Source: Angomonas deanei | Lineage: Eukaryota; Euglenozoa; Kinetoplastea; Trypanosomatida; Trypanosomatidae | DNA: 64,000 nt | Assembly: GCA_903995115.1 (NCBI GenBank) | Contig: LR877165.1 | Coordinates: forward strand, 124,001 to 188,000 | Direction: 5' to 3' | In this document: one piece after another, positions 40,216-48,340 of the stretch | Layout: the number at the start of each line of letters is the position of its first letter | Numbering within the stretch: position 1 is the first letter of the stretch | Program-made: the position numbers and the translations under genes | Notes under the pieces: model-generated | Database searches by the model: none | Seen by the model: the letters and a program-made list of their open reading frames with translations, nothing else | What the model was told of the DNA's origin: nothing

Positions 40216-40563
40216 TGTCCCTTCGCCATAGGAAGAAGCAAAAAGCCTCAAGGTGCCACCAGCTTTTCTGGTTATGAGCGGAGGGTTGGCCCCTGCTGCA
40301 AACCTAAAGGATGGGGCATAAGAGGATTCAATAAGGCGCGCCCTATCCTCGGGTACCGTCCATACGGCGTCGCCGAAAGGCTGCTTTTTCTTCTTTCCTA
40401 GGATTAGTAGGAGGGAAAGAGTTGAAGGTGAAGTTCGGGCGTGTCAGTGGCATATGGGGAGCGGACATAAATCAATTTTCTGTTCTTCCTTGCTGGGATT
40501 GAAAACGTAAGGAGCTCAACTATACAAACGGGAAAAGAGAACAGTGACCGTCGAACGGCGCAC

Positions 40564-41256
40564 TCAGGAACAAAACGTCCTTTTGATTTTCGCGCAGAAG
40601 CCTACCTTTTCTTTGAGTTCAGTCGGCAACTTGTCGGGTGGGGCGGTGGGAATCTCAGGGGCGGCGGGTTCGGTGTTCCGCAAGCGCATGCGAGCGACGG
40701 GTTTCCTCGCCTGCGGCGTTCTATACGGCGTGCCCGAAATGGAAGACGCTGGCGAGGTGAGTTTGTCGAAGAGGGGAAGCTGAAGATCGCCGTTAAACTC
40801 CTGCGAGGCCCGCGGCGTGCTGCTCATCCAACTGGATTCACTACTAATTTTTCGAAAAGGCACGGCGCTGCTAAGTAGGGTGTTGTCGTTTTCATCCACC
40901 TCACTTCCGCCAAGCGCCGGCCCACGTTCCATCAACGGTGTAAAGTATCCCATATTGGCCACTAGGTTCGGAGAATACTTGTTGGTCTCGTCGAAGGCTT
41001 CTGTCTTTTGTTTCTCTTTGATGGGCGGAGGCCAGACCCCATCGAATAAAGAGGTGCTACCACCGCCGCCGCTGTCTCCTGCACTAGCATCCGTGTTTTC
41101 GCGCAGGGCGTCACTCATCTCTACGGTTGACTGACTATGCGAAAGAACGGTTAAAAAGTCCTCCCCCGTCGCAGACATGGTGGAGGGGACTGTCCTAAAT
41201 TCATCGGTTGGAAGATCGTCCGGTGTGCCTATCTCATTGGTGGGTTCACGGTTCAT
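40564..41256 (-). CDS. Hypothetical protein, 230 aa
   Basis: I start at the first ATG, 41256 (MNREPTNEIG); the frame continues upstream through GTG codons without a better start. The protein is Ser/Thr/Pro-rich and acidic, with a GDSGGGGS stretch, a WPPPIKEKQK segment and several S-P or T-P dipeptides that could be phosphorylated. The last 40 residues turn basic (RKPVARMRLRN) and end in VGFCAKIKRTFCS with two Cys. No signal peptide, membrane segment or known domain. The nearest gene upstream in the transcript is 240 bases away. It borders the 2.58 kb gene-free interval. A regulatory or cytoskeletal disordered protein is possible; I do not recognise it. Confidence 0.7.
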   Translation of the reverse strand: MNREPTNEIGTPDDLPTDEFRTVPSTMSATGEDFLTVLSHSQSTVEMSDALRENTDASAGDSGGGGSTSLFDGVWPPPIKEKQKTEAFDETNKYSPNLVANMGYFTPLMERGPALGGSEVDENDNTLLSSAVPFRKISSESSWMSSTPRASQEFNGDLQLPLFDKLTSPASSISGTPYRTPQARKPVARMRLRNTEPAAPEIPTAPPDKLPTELKEKVGFCAKIKRTFCS

Positions 41257-41496
41257 TGGGTACTGGACTAGGCTGTTTGCATTCACCACAGAGGTAGCTT
41301 TTTTTTTTGGCAGAAGATAAGCCCTTTAACGCCGACAAGCAACAACAAGGACGGAAAATAGTTACTAGAGTTTGAGAAAGAGAGAAGGGAGGAGAAAACA
41401 TTGGAGGGAAGATGCCGCACGTTCGGGTCTCAGCAGCAGCAATGAAAAATGAATAATAATAAAAAAGCCTTTGCTCCATTCGAATGGGTTATTGCA

Positions 41497-42330
41497 CTAT
41501 TCCTCCTCTTGGGGCCTGTCGCGTTTCCGGCTGAACTTTTGGCGTTCCTTCTGGGTGTACAACATCTCGTCCGCCACCTTCTCCGACTCCGACAGTGAGG
41601 ACCACAGCAGGCCGTCCGCTGTCCTACCCCCGGACTGGTACTTTCCGTGAATCCAGCGGCACCGCTTCAGGTACGCGGCAACGGACCTTTCATCGGACTT
41701 CCCATTCTCCGTTTGCGCCGCCGTTTCGCTCCACAGTTTTTGAAGGATGGCGATGAGTTTTTCTTCCGGAGCCACCTTACCCACTGTCTTGCCTGGGCCT
41801 TGTTGCCCATGTTCCACGGCGAAGGGGGCACGGACGGCCTGCAGAACCTGTTTGACCGACCGAGATGCGCGCGTGTAGTCGGTCATGTTTCTATCGTACA
41901 GGGGTGCGTCGTCGTCCTCCACGTCTGGGGGTCCCCCAGCCGCCGTCTGAAGGTATTTCAAGGTAGGAAGGTTTAGCGCCTCGTCCAACAGCTTTTCCTG
42001 CCTCTCAAACACTTCATTGGCCGTCTTGTCCACGAACCGACGTTCCTTGGTGTCCCCAGTGTGCTTTTTCACAGACGCCCTACTAATCGGTGTTGGCGAA
42101 ATGACAAACGTATCTTTAGACTCTTCTCCCGCCAGCTCACCGCCCGACGACGCGTAGTCGAAACCACGGCGGACCGTATCTAGAATAGTATACACATCAG
42201 AACCAAACGAAAGCGTATTGCCCTCGTTATCCTCCTTCGAGCGGCTGGCCTCGACAAAGCGCCTAAACTGCGAGTTGAGGCTGCTCTTCTGCAGGAGATA
42301 GGACGAGCCTTTCGCGCGCTCCTCTGCCAT
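41497..42330 (-). CDS. Hypothetical mostly helical protein, 277 aa
   Basis: ATG at 42330 (MAEERAKGSSYLL), 18 bases after a strong acceptor. The protein is charged and mainly helical by appearance. A helix-rich segment around residues 105-135 (VFERQEKLLDEALNLPTL) is followed by an acidic loop (PPDVEDDDAP), then a helical C-terminal half (KLIAILQKLWSET, WIHGKYQSGGRT, LLWSSLSESEKV) and a basic end (KFSRKRDRPQEEE). No signal peptide or transmembrane segment; probably nuclear or cytosolic. No family is recognised. The mix of a W-containing compact C-terminal part and a disordered N-terminal part suggests a conserved lineage-specific protein. Confidence 0.78.
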   Translation of the reverse strand: MAEERAKGSSYLLQKSSLNSQFRRFVEASRSKEDNEGNTLSFGSDVYTILDTVRRGFDYASSGGELAGEESKDTFVISPTPISRASVKKHTGDTKERRFVDKTANEVFERQEKLLDEALNLPTLKYLQTAAGGPPDVEDDDAPLYDRNMTDYTRASRSVKQVLQAVRAPFAVEHGQQGPGKTVGKVAPEEKLIAILQKLWSETAAQTENGKSDERSVAAYLKRCRWIHGKYQSGGRTADGLLWSSLSESEKVADEMLYTQKERQKFSRKRDRPQEEE

Positions 42331-42348
42331 GATGAATACTATAAAATG

Positions 42349-42374
42349 CTGTTTAGAAAAAAAAAAAAAAAAGG
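42349..42374 (-). promoter_or_regulatory. Predicted spliced-leader acceptor for the 42330 gene
   Basis: A T16 tract followed on the minus strand by CTAAACAG, the AG at 42350-42349, 18 bases before the ATG. One of the clearest acceptors in the window. Confidence 0.7.
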
Positions 42375-42490
42375 AGTGAAAAGAAAAGGGGTAATGGATT
42401 CGCGGCAGATGTTTTCATTTACTGTTGTCGCACACCTTCAGAAACGGATCAATCTTCTTGCACTGTTCATCTATACCAAAAGGGTGGCAT

Positions 42491-42796
42491 CTAGGTCGAG
42501 GCATCGGTCATGGGCGGTAGTGAAGGAATGCGGAGCCACTCCGCCACAAGATCGTCCGCCACCGGTTGTCCCGCCCCACCGATCCGGCCAAACGCTGTCA
42601 TGGTTCTCGCGGTCGAGGACGTCCCCGCCGCCACCCCACCGCGTCGGATGCCGTGCACGGTGGGCGCATTCGCTGGTAGGCAGAATTGCGACGGTGGGTC
42701 AAAGTCTAAAAGTAACTCTAGTTTGGGGTTGAAGATAGTGAGCGTCTGATCCTCCACGTGCCACATGTGGTGCTGATACAGGGAATCTTTTGACAT
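42491..42796 (-). CDS. Small hypothetical protein, 101 aa
   Basis: I start at the ATG at 42796 (MSKDSLYQHHMW) and end at the TAG at 42491. The frame runs upstream to 42922 and would add a run of Leu that looks like a signal peptide. Those Leu come from a GTT microsatellite in the leader, so I reject that start, though it cannot be excluded. The protein has a hydrophobic middle (TIFNPKLELLLDF), a Gly/Ala-rich stretch (GGVAAGTSSTARTM) and an amphipathic end (DDLVAEWLRIPS). No family is recognised and no membrane segment in the short form. Spacing to both neighbours (160 and 255 bases) is normal for the region. Confidence 0.5.
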   Translation of the reverse strand: MSKDSLYQHHMWHVEDQTLTIFNPKLELLLDFDPPSQFCLPANAPTVHGIRRGGVAAGTSSTARTMTAFGRIGGAGQPVADDLVAEWLRIPSLPPMTDAST

Positions 42797-42892
42797 GTGT
42801 GACTGTCCTACTGCAGAAATTAGGATGGGAGAGGTTAAAGGCAATAGAGGAGAGCATTCCACCGTTACGCCGCTTTCTTTCGTGAAGGGCGG

Positions 42893-42916
42893 CAACAACA
42901 ACAACAACAACAACAA
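42893..42916 (+). repeat. CAA trinucleotide microsatellite
   Basis: Eight CAA units on the plus strand (GTT on the transcribed strand) in the leader of the 42491-42796 gene. Read in frame it codes poly-Leu and creates a false signal-peptide-like extension. Confidence 0.85.
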
Positions 42917-43051
42917 GAACAAAAAAGACTACCGTTTTGTGTACTAGACAAACGAACAGCTTCGCAAAACAACCAACCATAAAAGCTAACGCTGAAATAG
43001 ACCGTATAACGCTCCAAAAAAAAAAAAAAAGTCTGTCAATCCGGTGGGATA

Positions 43052-44204
43052 CTAGTTCGGATTGTAGGACGGGCGCATCCACTCCGAAATGGTGTTGCGA
43101 TGGGTGTCTTCCAGAAAAAAGAGTTTGGACGGTCGCAGTGCGCGGAGCAAAAGAATGCGGCTGTACCGTTGCGGACCCGAGGCGCCGTGGGTGGCGTTGC
43201 CTCCACGCCACAGCTCATTGTCCCAGTTCTGCTCCGCCACATACACCTGGTAATACACCTCCGTCGCCTCGGGTTCTGGGGTCTCCTCTGTCGCCGGCGG
43301 CTCCTCCTTCTTCACCTCTTCCCCCGGTGCTAGTGGAGCCTCACGGGTGACGCGCTTGGAGAAGGTTTTTCGGACCCGCGGGTCGAGGTCGGAGAAGTCT
43401 CTAAACGGCCCCGTCACACCAACGACCACCGCCGCGTGGCCGTGGGGCAGTGTCCTTTTTGTTTTTTGGGTAAATAAGGATGTCGCCTTCCTGGATCATG
43501 GCCAAATCTTTATTCAATACCCACTCCTTCATTGGGACGTTATTCTCGTTCACCCCTCCTCCAACGGGCACCGACGGCACGCCTTTGAGGTAGGTGGAGA
43601 GTGGCAAGTTGGCGTAGTGCTGTATTTTGACGCTGCTGCTGTTTCTATTGGGGGAGTTCACATTGGTGGCACTGGTGATGGTGGAAAACTTGTACGGCAG
43701 ATTGACGACCGGCAAGGAGATCCAGCGGGTTACCATCCAGAAGCGACGCACATACTCTACCGAGTGCCACTTATTGCCCGTGAAGTGTTTCTGCAGACCG
43801 ATGCTAATGTAGTGCGGCATCACGTTGGAGTTGTAGTCGTGATTGCAGTTGCTGTAGGCGGAAATGCCTCTACTCTCACCGAGATAGGTTCCAAAGTTGG
43901 TGGTGCAAAAGTCCGGTCGCTGCGGATTCTGGGAGAAGGACACAATGTATAAAATAATCAAAAAGAGCAAAATGGACACGACGACCGCCACCCACTGATG
44001 CTGACAGTGCTCCTGGATGTGCACACGCAGGGGGGAGCTGGGCGAGGTCATATACTGCCACAGGGTGAGATCCTTTTCTGCCGTCTTGTCCCCTTCGCCT
44101 CTGGATTCTGTAAATGTGCCGTATTGGGTCTCACCGACCTCCACTTTTTCCTCCCCAGGGAAGTTGAGTGGGTCGGGACGCGATTTTTGTTTACGTTCTT
44201 GCAT
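43052..44204 (-). pseudogene. CHAP amidase-like type II membrane protein, catalytic Cys replaced by Ser and frame broken near 43460
   Basis: From the ATG at 44204 (MQERKQKS; the upstream TTG is rejected) a cytosolic head, one membrane segment (about 71-91) and a CHAP domain follow. The nucleophile position reads NKWHSVEYVRRFW, with Ser148 where the two sibling genes and glutathionylspermidine amidase have Cys (QCVE[YF]ARR). After GDILIYPKNKK the homology moves to the +1 frame between T6 at 43462-43467 and T5 at 43456-43460 (plus strand). That frame supplies the expected PHGHAAVVVGV histidine loop and YVAEQNW. It then has an unusual Pro/Glu insertion before the AEQN strand. The broken frame would end as a protein without the His. 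Both defects point to loss of amidase activity. The frame break alone could be an assembly indel in a homopolymer, in which case this is an inactive but expressed paralogue. Confidence 0.7.
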
Positions 44205-44389
44205 TGTATTCTGCAAACAATTTAGTTTTTTTCTATTTGTACCTTTTCTCTAGGACTGCGGTCAGAAGAAAAAAGAAAAAGTAGGTGTGGATGAGACGGA
44301 ACGCACACAAAACACGAACAACAAATCGGATTTATCCGATGACAGCCGTCGACTTTTTTTTTTTTTTTTACAGTGGATAGCCTGTTTTC

Positions 44390-45292
44390 CTAATACGCAA
44401 TCCATCCGAGAATAGAGTGTACACTGTCGTATAATTCAAAACGACCCGTCGTGCTGTCCTGTCGCAACGTTAGCACACGCGAGTAGTTGTGGTACGGACC
44501 GGGCCACGGCTCCGAGTGAAAGTTCTGCTCCGCGATAAACACCTTCTCCCCTTCGACCGCCCCCACTACCGAAACGTGACCGTAAGGGAACTCCCCGTCA
44601 GGACCGTCTCTAGGGTAAATAATCAAGTCCCCCGTCTTGGGGGCGACGTCTGACACCTTGTTGGTGTACTTTAGCAGCGGCGTGGTGGAGCCGTTCAGGT
44701 AGTAGGCGTCCTGCAGCTCGGTCCATATATCCTCCGCCCCGACGACCCCACCGAAAAAGGCGGGTTCCGGTTTACCCGCTAACATCCAATACCGCCTCGC
44801 GTACTCCACACATTGCCACTGCATGCCGCTCCGCAGCGTGAGCGTGTGGTCGTCTTGGTAGGAGACAAACTCGTTCACTTCCTCTGGAAAACGAAGCGGC
44901 GTGCCGGAGGACTTTGGGACACTCACATTGATGAAGTAGTCTAGCATCGAGATGCACGTGCTGGGGTTGCAGTTGCTCCTGGCGAAGACACCGTTAAGGG
45001 CGCCCAGAATCGTCCCGAAGGCCTCCGCGCCGACCGCCTTACAGTGAGACAGCTGACATCCCTCCATGGGGTCATCCCCCCGTTGGAGTGGATTCCGGTC
45101 CCGACGAAGGATGAGGTAGTACAGGAACAAACCAGCCAACACCCACAGGGCGAACCCGACTAACGCGCTTTTGGATAGTTTGCAGCCAAGGAATGGGTAG
45201 ACATTGGCATTTTCTTCTACGATATGGATGGCATCCTCGGACGGAACGTTGGTGGGCGTCCCTTTCCCCTTTTCTGGAACTCGCTTTCGCAT
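44390..45292 (-). CDS. Membrane-anchored CHAP amidase, glutathionylspermidine-amidase-like (300 aa)
   Basis: ATG at 45292 (MRKRVPEKGKG). A basic cytosolic head of about 42 residues and one membrane segment (43-62) suggest a type II protein with the CHAP domain outside the cytosol or in a lumen. The domain (about 92-300) matches the amidase half of GspS/trypanothione synthetase: FGTILG, QWQCVEYARRYW with Cys161, YGHVSVV with His239, FIAEQN with Glu255 and the terminal LGWIAY. Spacing of Cys, His and Glu agrees with the known triad. By family, it would cleave an amide bond of a glutathione-polyamine conjugate or a similar peptide. Without the ATP-grasp synthetase half and with a membrane anchor, the true substrate may differ, for example bacterial peptidoglycan as for other CHAP enzymes. 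Extra Cys residues (CNPSTC) hint at a secretory-pathway fold. Confidence 0.88.
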   Translation of the reverse strand: MRKRVPEKGKGTPTNVPSEDAIHIVEENANVYPFLGCKLSKSALVGFALWVLAGLFLYYLILRRDRNPLQRGDDPMEGCQLSHCKAVGAEAFGTILGALNGVFARSNCNPSTCISMLDYFINVSVPKSSGTPLRFPEEVNEFVSYQDDHTLTLRSGMQWQCVEYARRYWMLAGKPEPAFFGGVVGAEDIWTELQDAYYLNGSTTPLLKYTNKVSDVAPKTGDLIIYPRDGPDGEFPYGHVSVVGAVEGEKVFIAEQNFHSEPWPGPYHNYSRVLTLRQDSTTGRFELYDSVHSILGWIAY

Positions 45293-45557
45293 TTTGTATG
45301 CGCTACACTTGACACGAGAAGAAAGATGAGTGGGAGAAGTGGAATGTTATTTTCAAATGTACACACAAAGAATAGAAAGGGCAAAAAAACATCCACCATG
45401 ATGACGGTGTGTGCCGCGGTGACCCTCCCATAAAATATGTGTCCAATAAATGCCATCCCAGGAATGAAACAAAACACATCAAAGGATATCGCAAACTTTT
45501 AGAAACAGAAGACACAAGGCTGGAAAAAAAAAAAGTTAAGGAAAAAGGAAAAAAAAT

Positions 45558-46328
45558 TTACTCCAGCATAATGTCCTTCAGCTTCTTGATATCGTCATTG
45601 GTCAACTTGAGACACTCCGCGGTGTATTTCTCGATGCCACCGAGAAGACGGATTTCATCTTCCGCGGTTTCCAAGAATTTGGCGTCCACGCTCCAGAACA
45701 CCTTCAAACAGGCGTCATCGAGGTTGAGACCGCTCATGTACTCCTTCGCGTAGGCGGGTATCTTAAAATGTTGGTTCGTGAGCAAGTAGTCTTCGTGAAT
45801 GGTTTCCCTCTTCACGCCTAGGAGGGTCAGCAGCAGGAAGGAGATGATACCCGTTCGGTCCTTCCCTGCCGTGCAGTGCACCATGACCGCCTTGTCGGAG
45901 GTGGGCTTGAGGTCAATGATGGACTTGATCACACCCCCAAAGACGGCCGCATGATCACGCACGAAGGCGCGGTACACCTTTTTGTAAAGGTCCAACAGAA
46001 TCTCCACAGTGAACGGTTTGCCAGACTTGATGTAATCCCCAAAGAATGTGGCGTCGACCGGGTTGGCGTGACGCACGATACCCTCTACATTATAGGTCTT
46101 CGCCGCGACCTCGCCAGGGGAGCGGAAGTCAAACGTGTCGTGGATGTGCAGCTGTTTGACAATGATGGACTGCGCGTCCTCCGCCGGGACGTCAGCGAGC
46201 TGGTCGCCACGGTAGGCAACGCCCCACTTCACTTTACGGCCGTCGGTCGTTTCGTAGCCGCCCAGGTTGCGAAGGTTCGTGGTGCCGGGGACGGGGATAT
46301 GACGCTGCTGCTGGATAGGAGTGGTCAT
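45558..46328 (-). CDS. MptpB/IphP-type tyrosine or lipid phosphatase (256 aa)
   Basis: I start at the ATG at 46328 (MTTPIQQQRHIP); the frame is open 45 codons upstream without a protein-like sequence. The family opening NLRNLGGY appears at residues 18-25 and the signature HCTAGKDRTG at 151-160. Cys152 is the nucleophile and Arg158 the phosphate-binding residue. The HCxxGKxR form marks the 'atypical lipid phosphatase'/MptpB branch (Y_phosphatase3), whose members act on phosphotyrosine and phosphoinositides. The acid loop expected upstream is probably in the DFRSPGE region (67-73). Length agrees with the family. No signal peptide or membrane segment, so cytosolic. Between two CHAP genes; no functional link is evident. 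The family is known in Leishmania and many bacteria and looks ancestrally acquired rather than recent, since codon use here matches its neighbours. Confidence 0.9.
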   Translation of the reverse strand: MTTPIQQQRHIPVPGTTNLRNLGGYETTDGRKVKWGVAYRGDQLADVPAEDAQSIIVKQLHIHDTFDFRSPGEVAAKTYNVEGIVRHANPVDATFFGDYIKSGKPFTVEILLDLYKKVYRAFVRDHAAVFGGVIKSIIDLKPTSDKAVMVHCTAGKDRTGIISFLLLTLLGVKRETIHEDYLLTNQHFKIPAYAKEYMSGLNLDDACLKVFWSVDAKFLETAEDEIRLLGGIEKYTAECLKLTNDDIKKLKDIMLE

Positions 46329-46554
46329 GGATGAATAAGTAGTAGAGGTGGATAAAACTATTGTGAATGTATTAATTACTGGGGTAGAGGAATAATAGAA
46401 GGACAGTGGAGTGGAGATCACACTGCGGCGATGTTTGGCCTGGATATCGGACCCATACAACAATTTTCTTTACAGAAGGAAAAGCGTCCAGCCAACCAAC
46501 AACAAGTACTGTACATGACAAAAGAATATATATTTGTTTTGTTCTGCCGCCCCA

Positions 46555-47019
46555 TCACCACTGGGCAGCTTGCACCTCTCTATACTGTTTTTCCAACAAG
46601 TTGTCCTTCAGCATGGTGCGAACGACCGTCGCCGCGGACGGTTGCTGTTCCGACACGTCCTCCTCCGCCTCACTACTCGTGTCCCGCTGGCTATCGGGGT
46701 CGTTCTGATGAAAAAAGAGAAACAACAGAAACTCCATGACCACACTCTTGATAAAACATTCGTCCGGTTTTGCGGCAGAGGTCCCGATGCGCTGGGCGGA
46801 GGCCGTCATCACGGTGGAGGACTCCTCACACGGGGAGGAGTTACTATGCGTACAACTCATCGTCTGGAGCTTATTCCATTGTAGTAGTTCACTCGGGATG
46901 TAATCGAGCACACTCGCTTCTTTTTTGGATTCGGCTATGCTGGTATGTCTACTTTCTCGTTTTCCTATCCCTTTGATTTCTGCAATATCGCCAGTTTTTT
47001 TAGCGCACGTGTTACCCAT
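46555..47019 (-). CDS. Small protein with N-terminal myristoylation/palmitoylation motif (154 aa)
   Basis: I choose the ATG at 47019 because it gives MGNTCAKK. Gly2 followed by Cys5 is a classic dual-acylation signal (N-myristoyl on Gly, palmitoyl on Cys) used in kinetoplastids to tether proteins to the plasma or flagellar membrane. The upstream frame to 47046 has no ATG and would bury this motif. The body is polar with a short hydrophobic helix (VVMEFLLFLFFHQN, about 104-117), an acidic Ser/Glu stretch and a final helix ending in AAQW. No known domain; not obviously a calpain-related SKCRP, although those also begin with acylated MGC. It is flanked by the phosphatase and a CHAP membrane protein. 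Confidence 0.75.
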   Translation of the reverse strand: MGNTCAKKTGDIAEIKGIGKRESRHTSIAESKKEASVLDYIPSELLQWNKLQTMSCTHSNSSPCEESSTVMTASAQRIGTSAAKPDECFIKSVVMEFLLFLFFHQNDPDSQRDTSSEAEEDVSEQQPSAATVVRTMLKDNLLEKQYREVQAAQW

Positions 47020-47243
47020 CTTAAAAGCGCCTTCCGGGTTTCTCAATAGAGGAAAGAAAAATAGGTGAAGCAGTAAAAAAAGTACTATTTGAAATCTTTC
47101 AGGGGCATCAAAAAAAAAAAAAAAAAAAGTTTCACAACACTAAATGTATACGATATTTTTTTTTTTTAAAGGACCCGAATAACCTGAGTCATACGGACGA
47201 TAATAATAATAACAACTTGAACAGCATTTTTTTTTGTTGTTGT

Positions 47244-48158
47244 TTACTCGTAACGCATCCAGCCTAGGATATGACCAGAAGTATCATTCAGAGTGTAATA
47301 ACCCTTTCCGTCGTCTCCGTGCATAAAAGGAATCGTTCGGGTATAATTGTAGTACGGTGACACCCACTGTTTGCTGTCCCAGTTCTGCTCCGCCACATAC
47401 ACAAGTCGGTGTGTGCTGTTAAAAGTGACACCCACAATCACGGCGACGTGTCCGGCGGGAAAATCAGGCATCTCTTTTTGATAAATGATAATATCTCTCA
47501 CACGCGGGAAACTGCTGTAACCCTCTCCACGTGTCTGACTAAAGCGAAGAAGGGGAAATGTTTTGGACGTATCGGCGACCGCGTACGCATACTTCAGGTC
47601 CCAAATATCAGAGGCAGAGTCGATATCACCGAAGAAGGCGGGCTCGGGTTTACCCGCCAGCATCCAATACCGCCTCGCGTACTCCACACACTGCCACTTC
47701 ATGCCGCTGAAGGAGCTGGGGGAGTCGGGGTCGTCTTTCAGGTAGTTGCTGGTGAGCGAAACGTAATCCTCATTGCAGTTGCTGAACCCCACCACGTCGT
47801 TGTGCGAGCCGAGGATGGTGCCGAAAGGGGTCGCACACTCCGACTCACTCGGACTCTGAAAGCGTATACCACTATAGAGAATGCCAAACGTAATAAAGGT
47901 TAAAAAGAGCAAGAGGAGGATGGATAAGATCCACTTGGTCAGTAGCCGCCACAGAGGGTCGTGCTGAACTAACCACTCGTGCAGCTGTTCCTGCTTCCCA
48001 TCTCCTTCGCGGTTCACCACAATATCCTCCCCGTTGTTTTCATTGTTGGAGTCCTCCATGTTGTACCGGTACTGGTTGTACTCTGGTGACCGCTTGTAGA
48101 CGTCACTTAGATGGGAGTGCAAACGGCTGTCATCCTCTGGTTCGTTTGGATTACTCAT
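47244..48158 (-). CDS. Membrane-anchored CHAP amidase, glutathionylspermidine-amidase-like (304 aa)
   Basis: ATG at 48158 (MSNPNEPEDDS). About 73 polar residues (many Asn/Asp/Glu) precede a Leu-rich membrane segment at 74-96, then a CHAP domain. The triad is complete: KWQCVEYARRYW with Cys157, AGHVAVIVGV with His237 and YVAEQNW with Glu257, closing with ILGWMRYE. A stretch from QCVEY through KPEPAFFG is identical in the copy at 44390-45292, so the pair are recent paralogues or have exchanged sequence. The N-terminal heads differ entirely. The fold and triad are those of the GspS/trypanothione synthetase amidase; the anchor and lack of synthetase half are unlike the cytosolic bifunctional enzyme. 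Two N-x-[ST] sites in the C-terminal half would fit a lumenal or surface location. Confidence 0.88.
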   Translation of the reverse strand: MSNPNEPEDDSRLHSHLSDVYKRSPEYNQYRYNMEDSNNENNGEDIVVNREGDGKQEQLHEWLVQHDPLWRLLTKWILSILLLLFLTFITFGILYSGIRFQSPSESECATPFGTILGSHNDVVGFSNCNEDYVSLTSNYLKDDPDSPSSFSGMKWQCVEYARRYWMLAGKPEPAFFGDIDSASDIWDLKYAYAVADTSKTFPLLRFSQTRGEGYSSFPRVRDIIIYQKEMPDFPAGHVAVIVGVTFNSTHRLVYVAEQNWDSKQWVSPYYNYTRTIPFMHGDDGKGYYTLNDTSGHILGWMRYE

Positions 48159-48340
48159 TTTTATTGATGTTTTCTTGGCAAGCCACGCGCTATATATGTA
48201 TAAACATAGAGGGAAAAGAAGTATGACCTATATTCGATGGAAATGGATGGTATTCCTCTTCATAAAAGATTCCAAAACACCTATGAGGAAAAAAAAAAAA
48301 AAAAACATTTATACTTGCCTTGTTAGAATTAACTACGCCG

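Larger units (their letters stand above)
37980..40563. other. 2.58 kb interval without a supported gene, with an AT-rich part and a GC-rich island
   Basis: Much longer than any other spacer. From 37980 to about 38300 it is ordinary A-run-rich leader sequence for the 37979 gene. From about 38300 to 39930 it is AT-rich but strand-balanced, lacking the purine/pyrimidine skew of the other spacers, with T17 near 38994, T15 near 39604, an AT dinucleotide run near 39646-39663 and a 14-base inverted repeat. From 39940 to 40215 it is strongly GC-rich with hairpin potential. Short frames on either strand (39946-40173 plus; 39938-40216, 39970-40251 and 39718-39924 minus) have no recognisable similarity. 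I looked for tRNA, 5S rRNA and spliced-leader sequences and found none convincing. It may hold an unrecognised non-coding RNA, a replication or chromatin element, or an eroded insertion; I cannot decide. Confidence 0.6.

Noticed and set aside
39938-40251. Short Pro/Arg-rich frames in the GC island on both strands
   Set aside because: Several frames are open at once, as expected of GC-rich DNA; no start context or family support.
40351-40380. Resemblance to the 5' end of 5S rRNA (GGGTACCGTCCATACGG)
   Set aside because: The match stops after about 20 bases with extra bases inside, and the internal promoter boxes of 5S are absent.
37980-40563. Degenerate retroposon or other mobile element filling the gap
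   Set aside because: No reverse transcriptase, endonuclease or transposase similarity in any frame, no target duplication found by eye; only composition suggests insertion.
42797-42922. Leu-rich signal-peptide-like extension of the 42491 gene
   Set aside because: Encoded by a GTT microsatellite in the leader; the ATG at 42796 gives a more normal protein. Not fully excluded.
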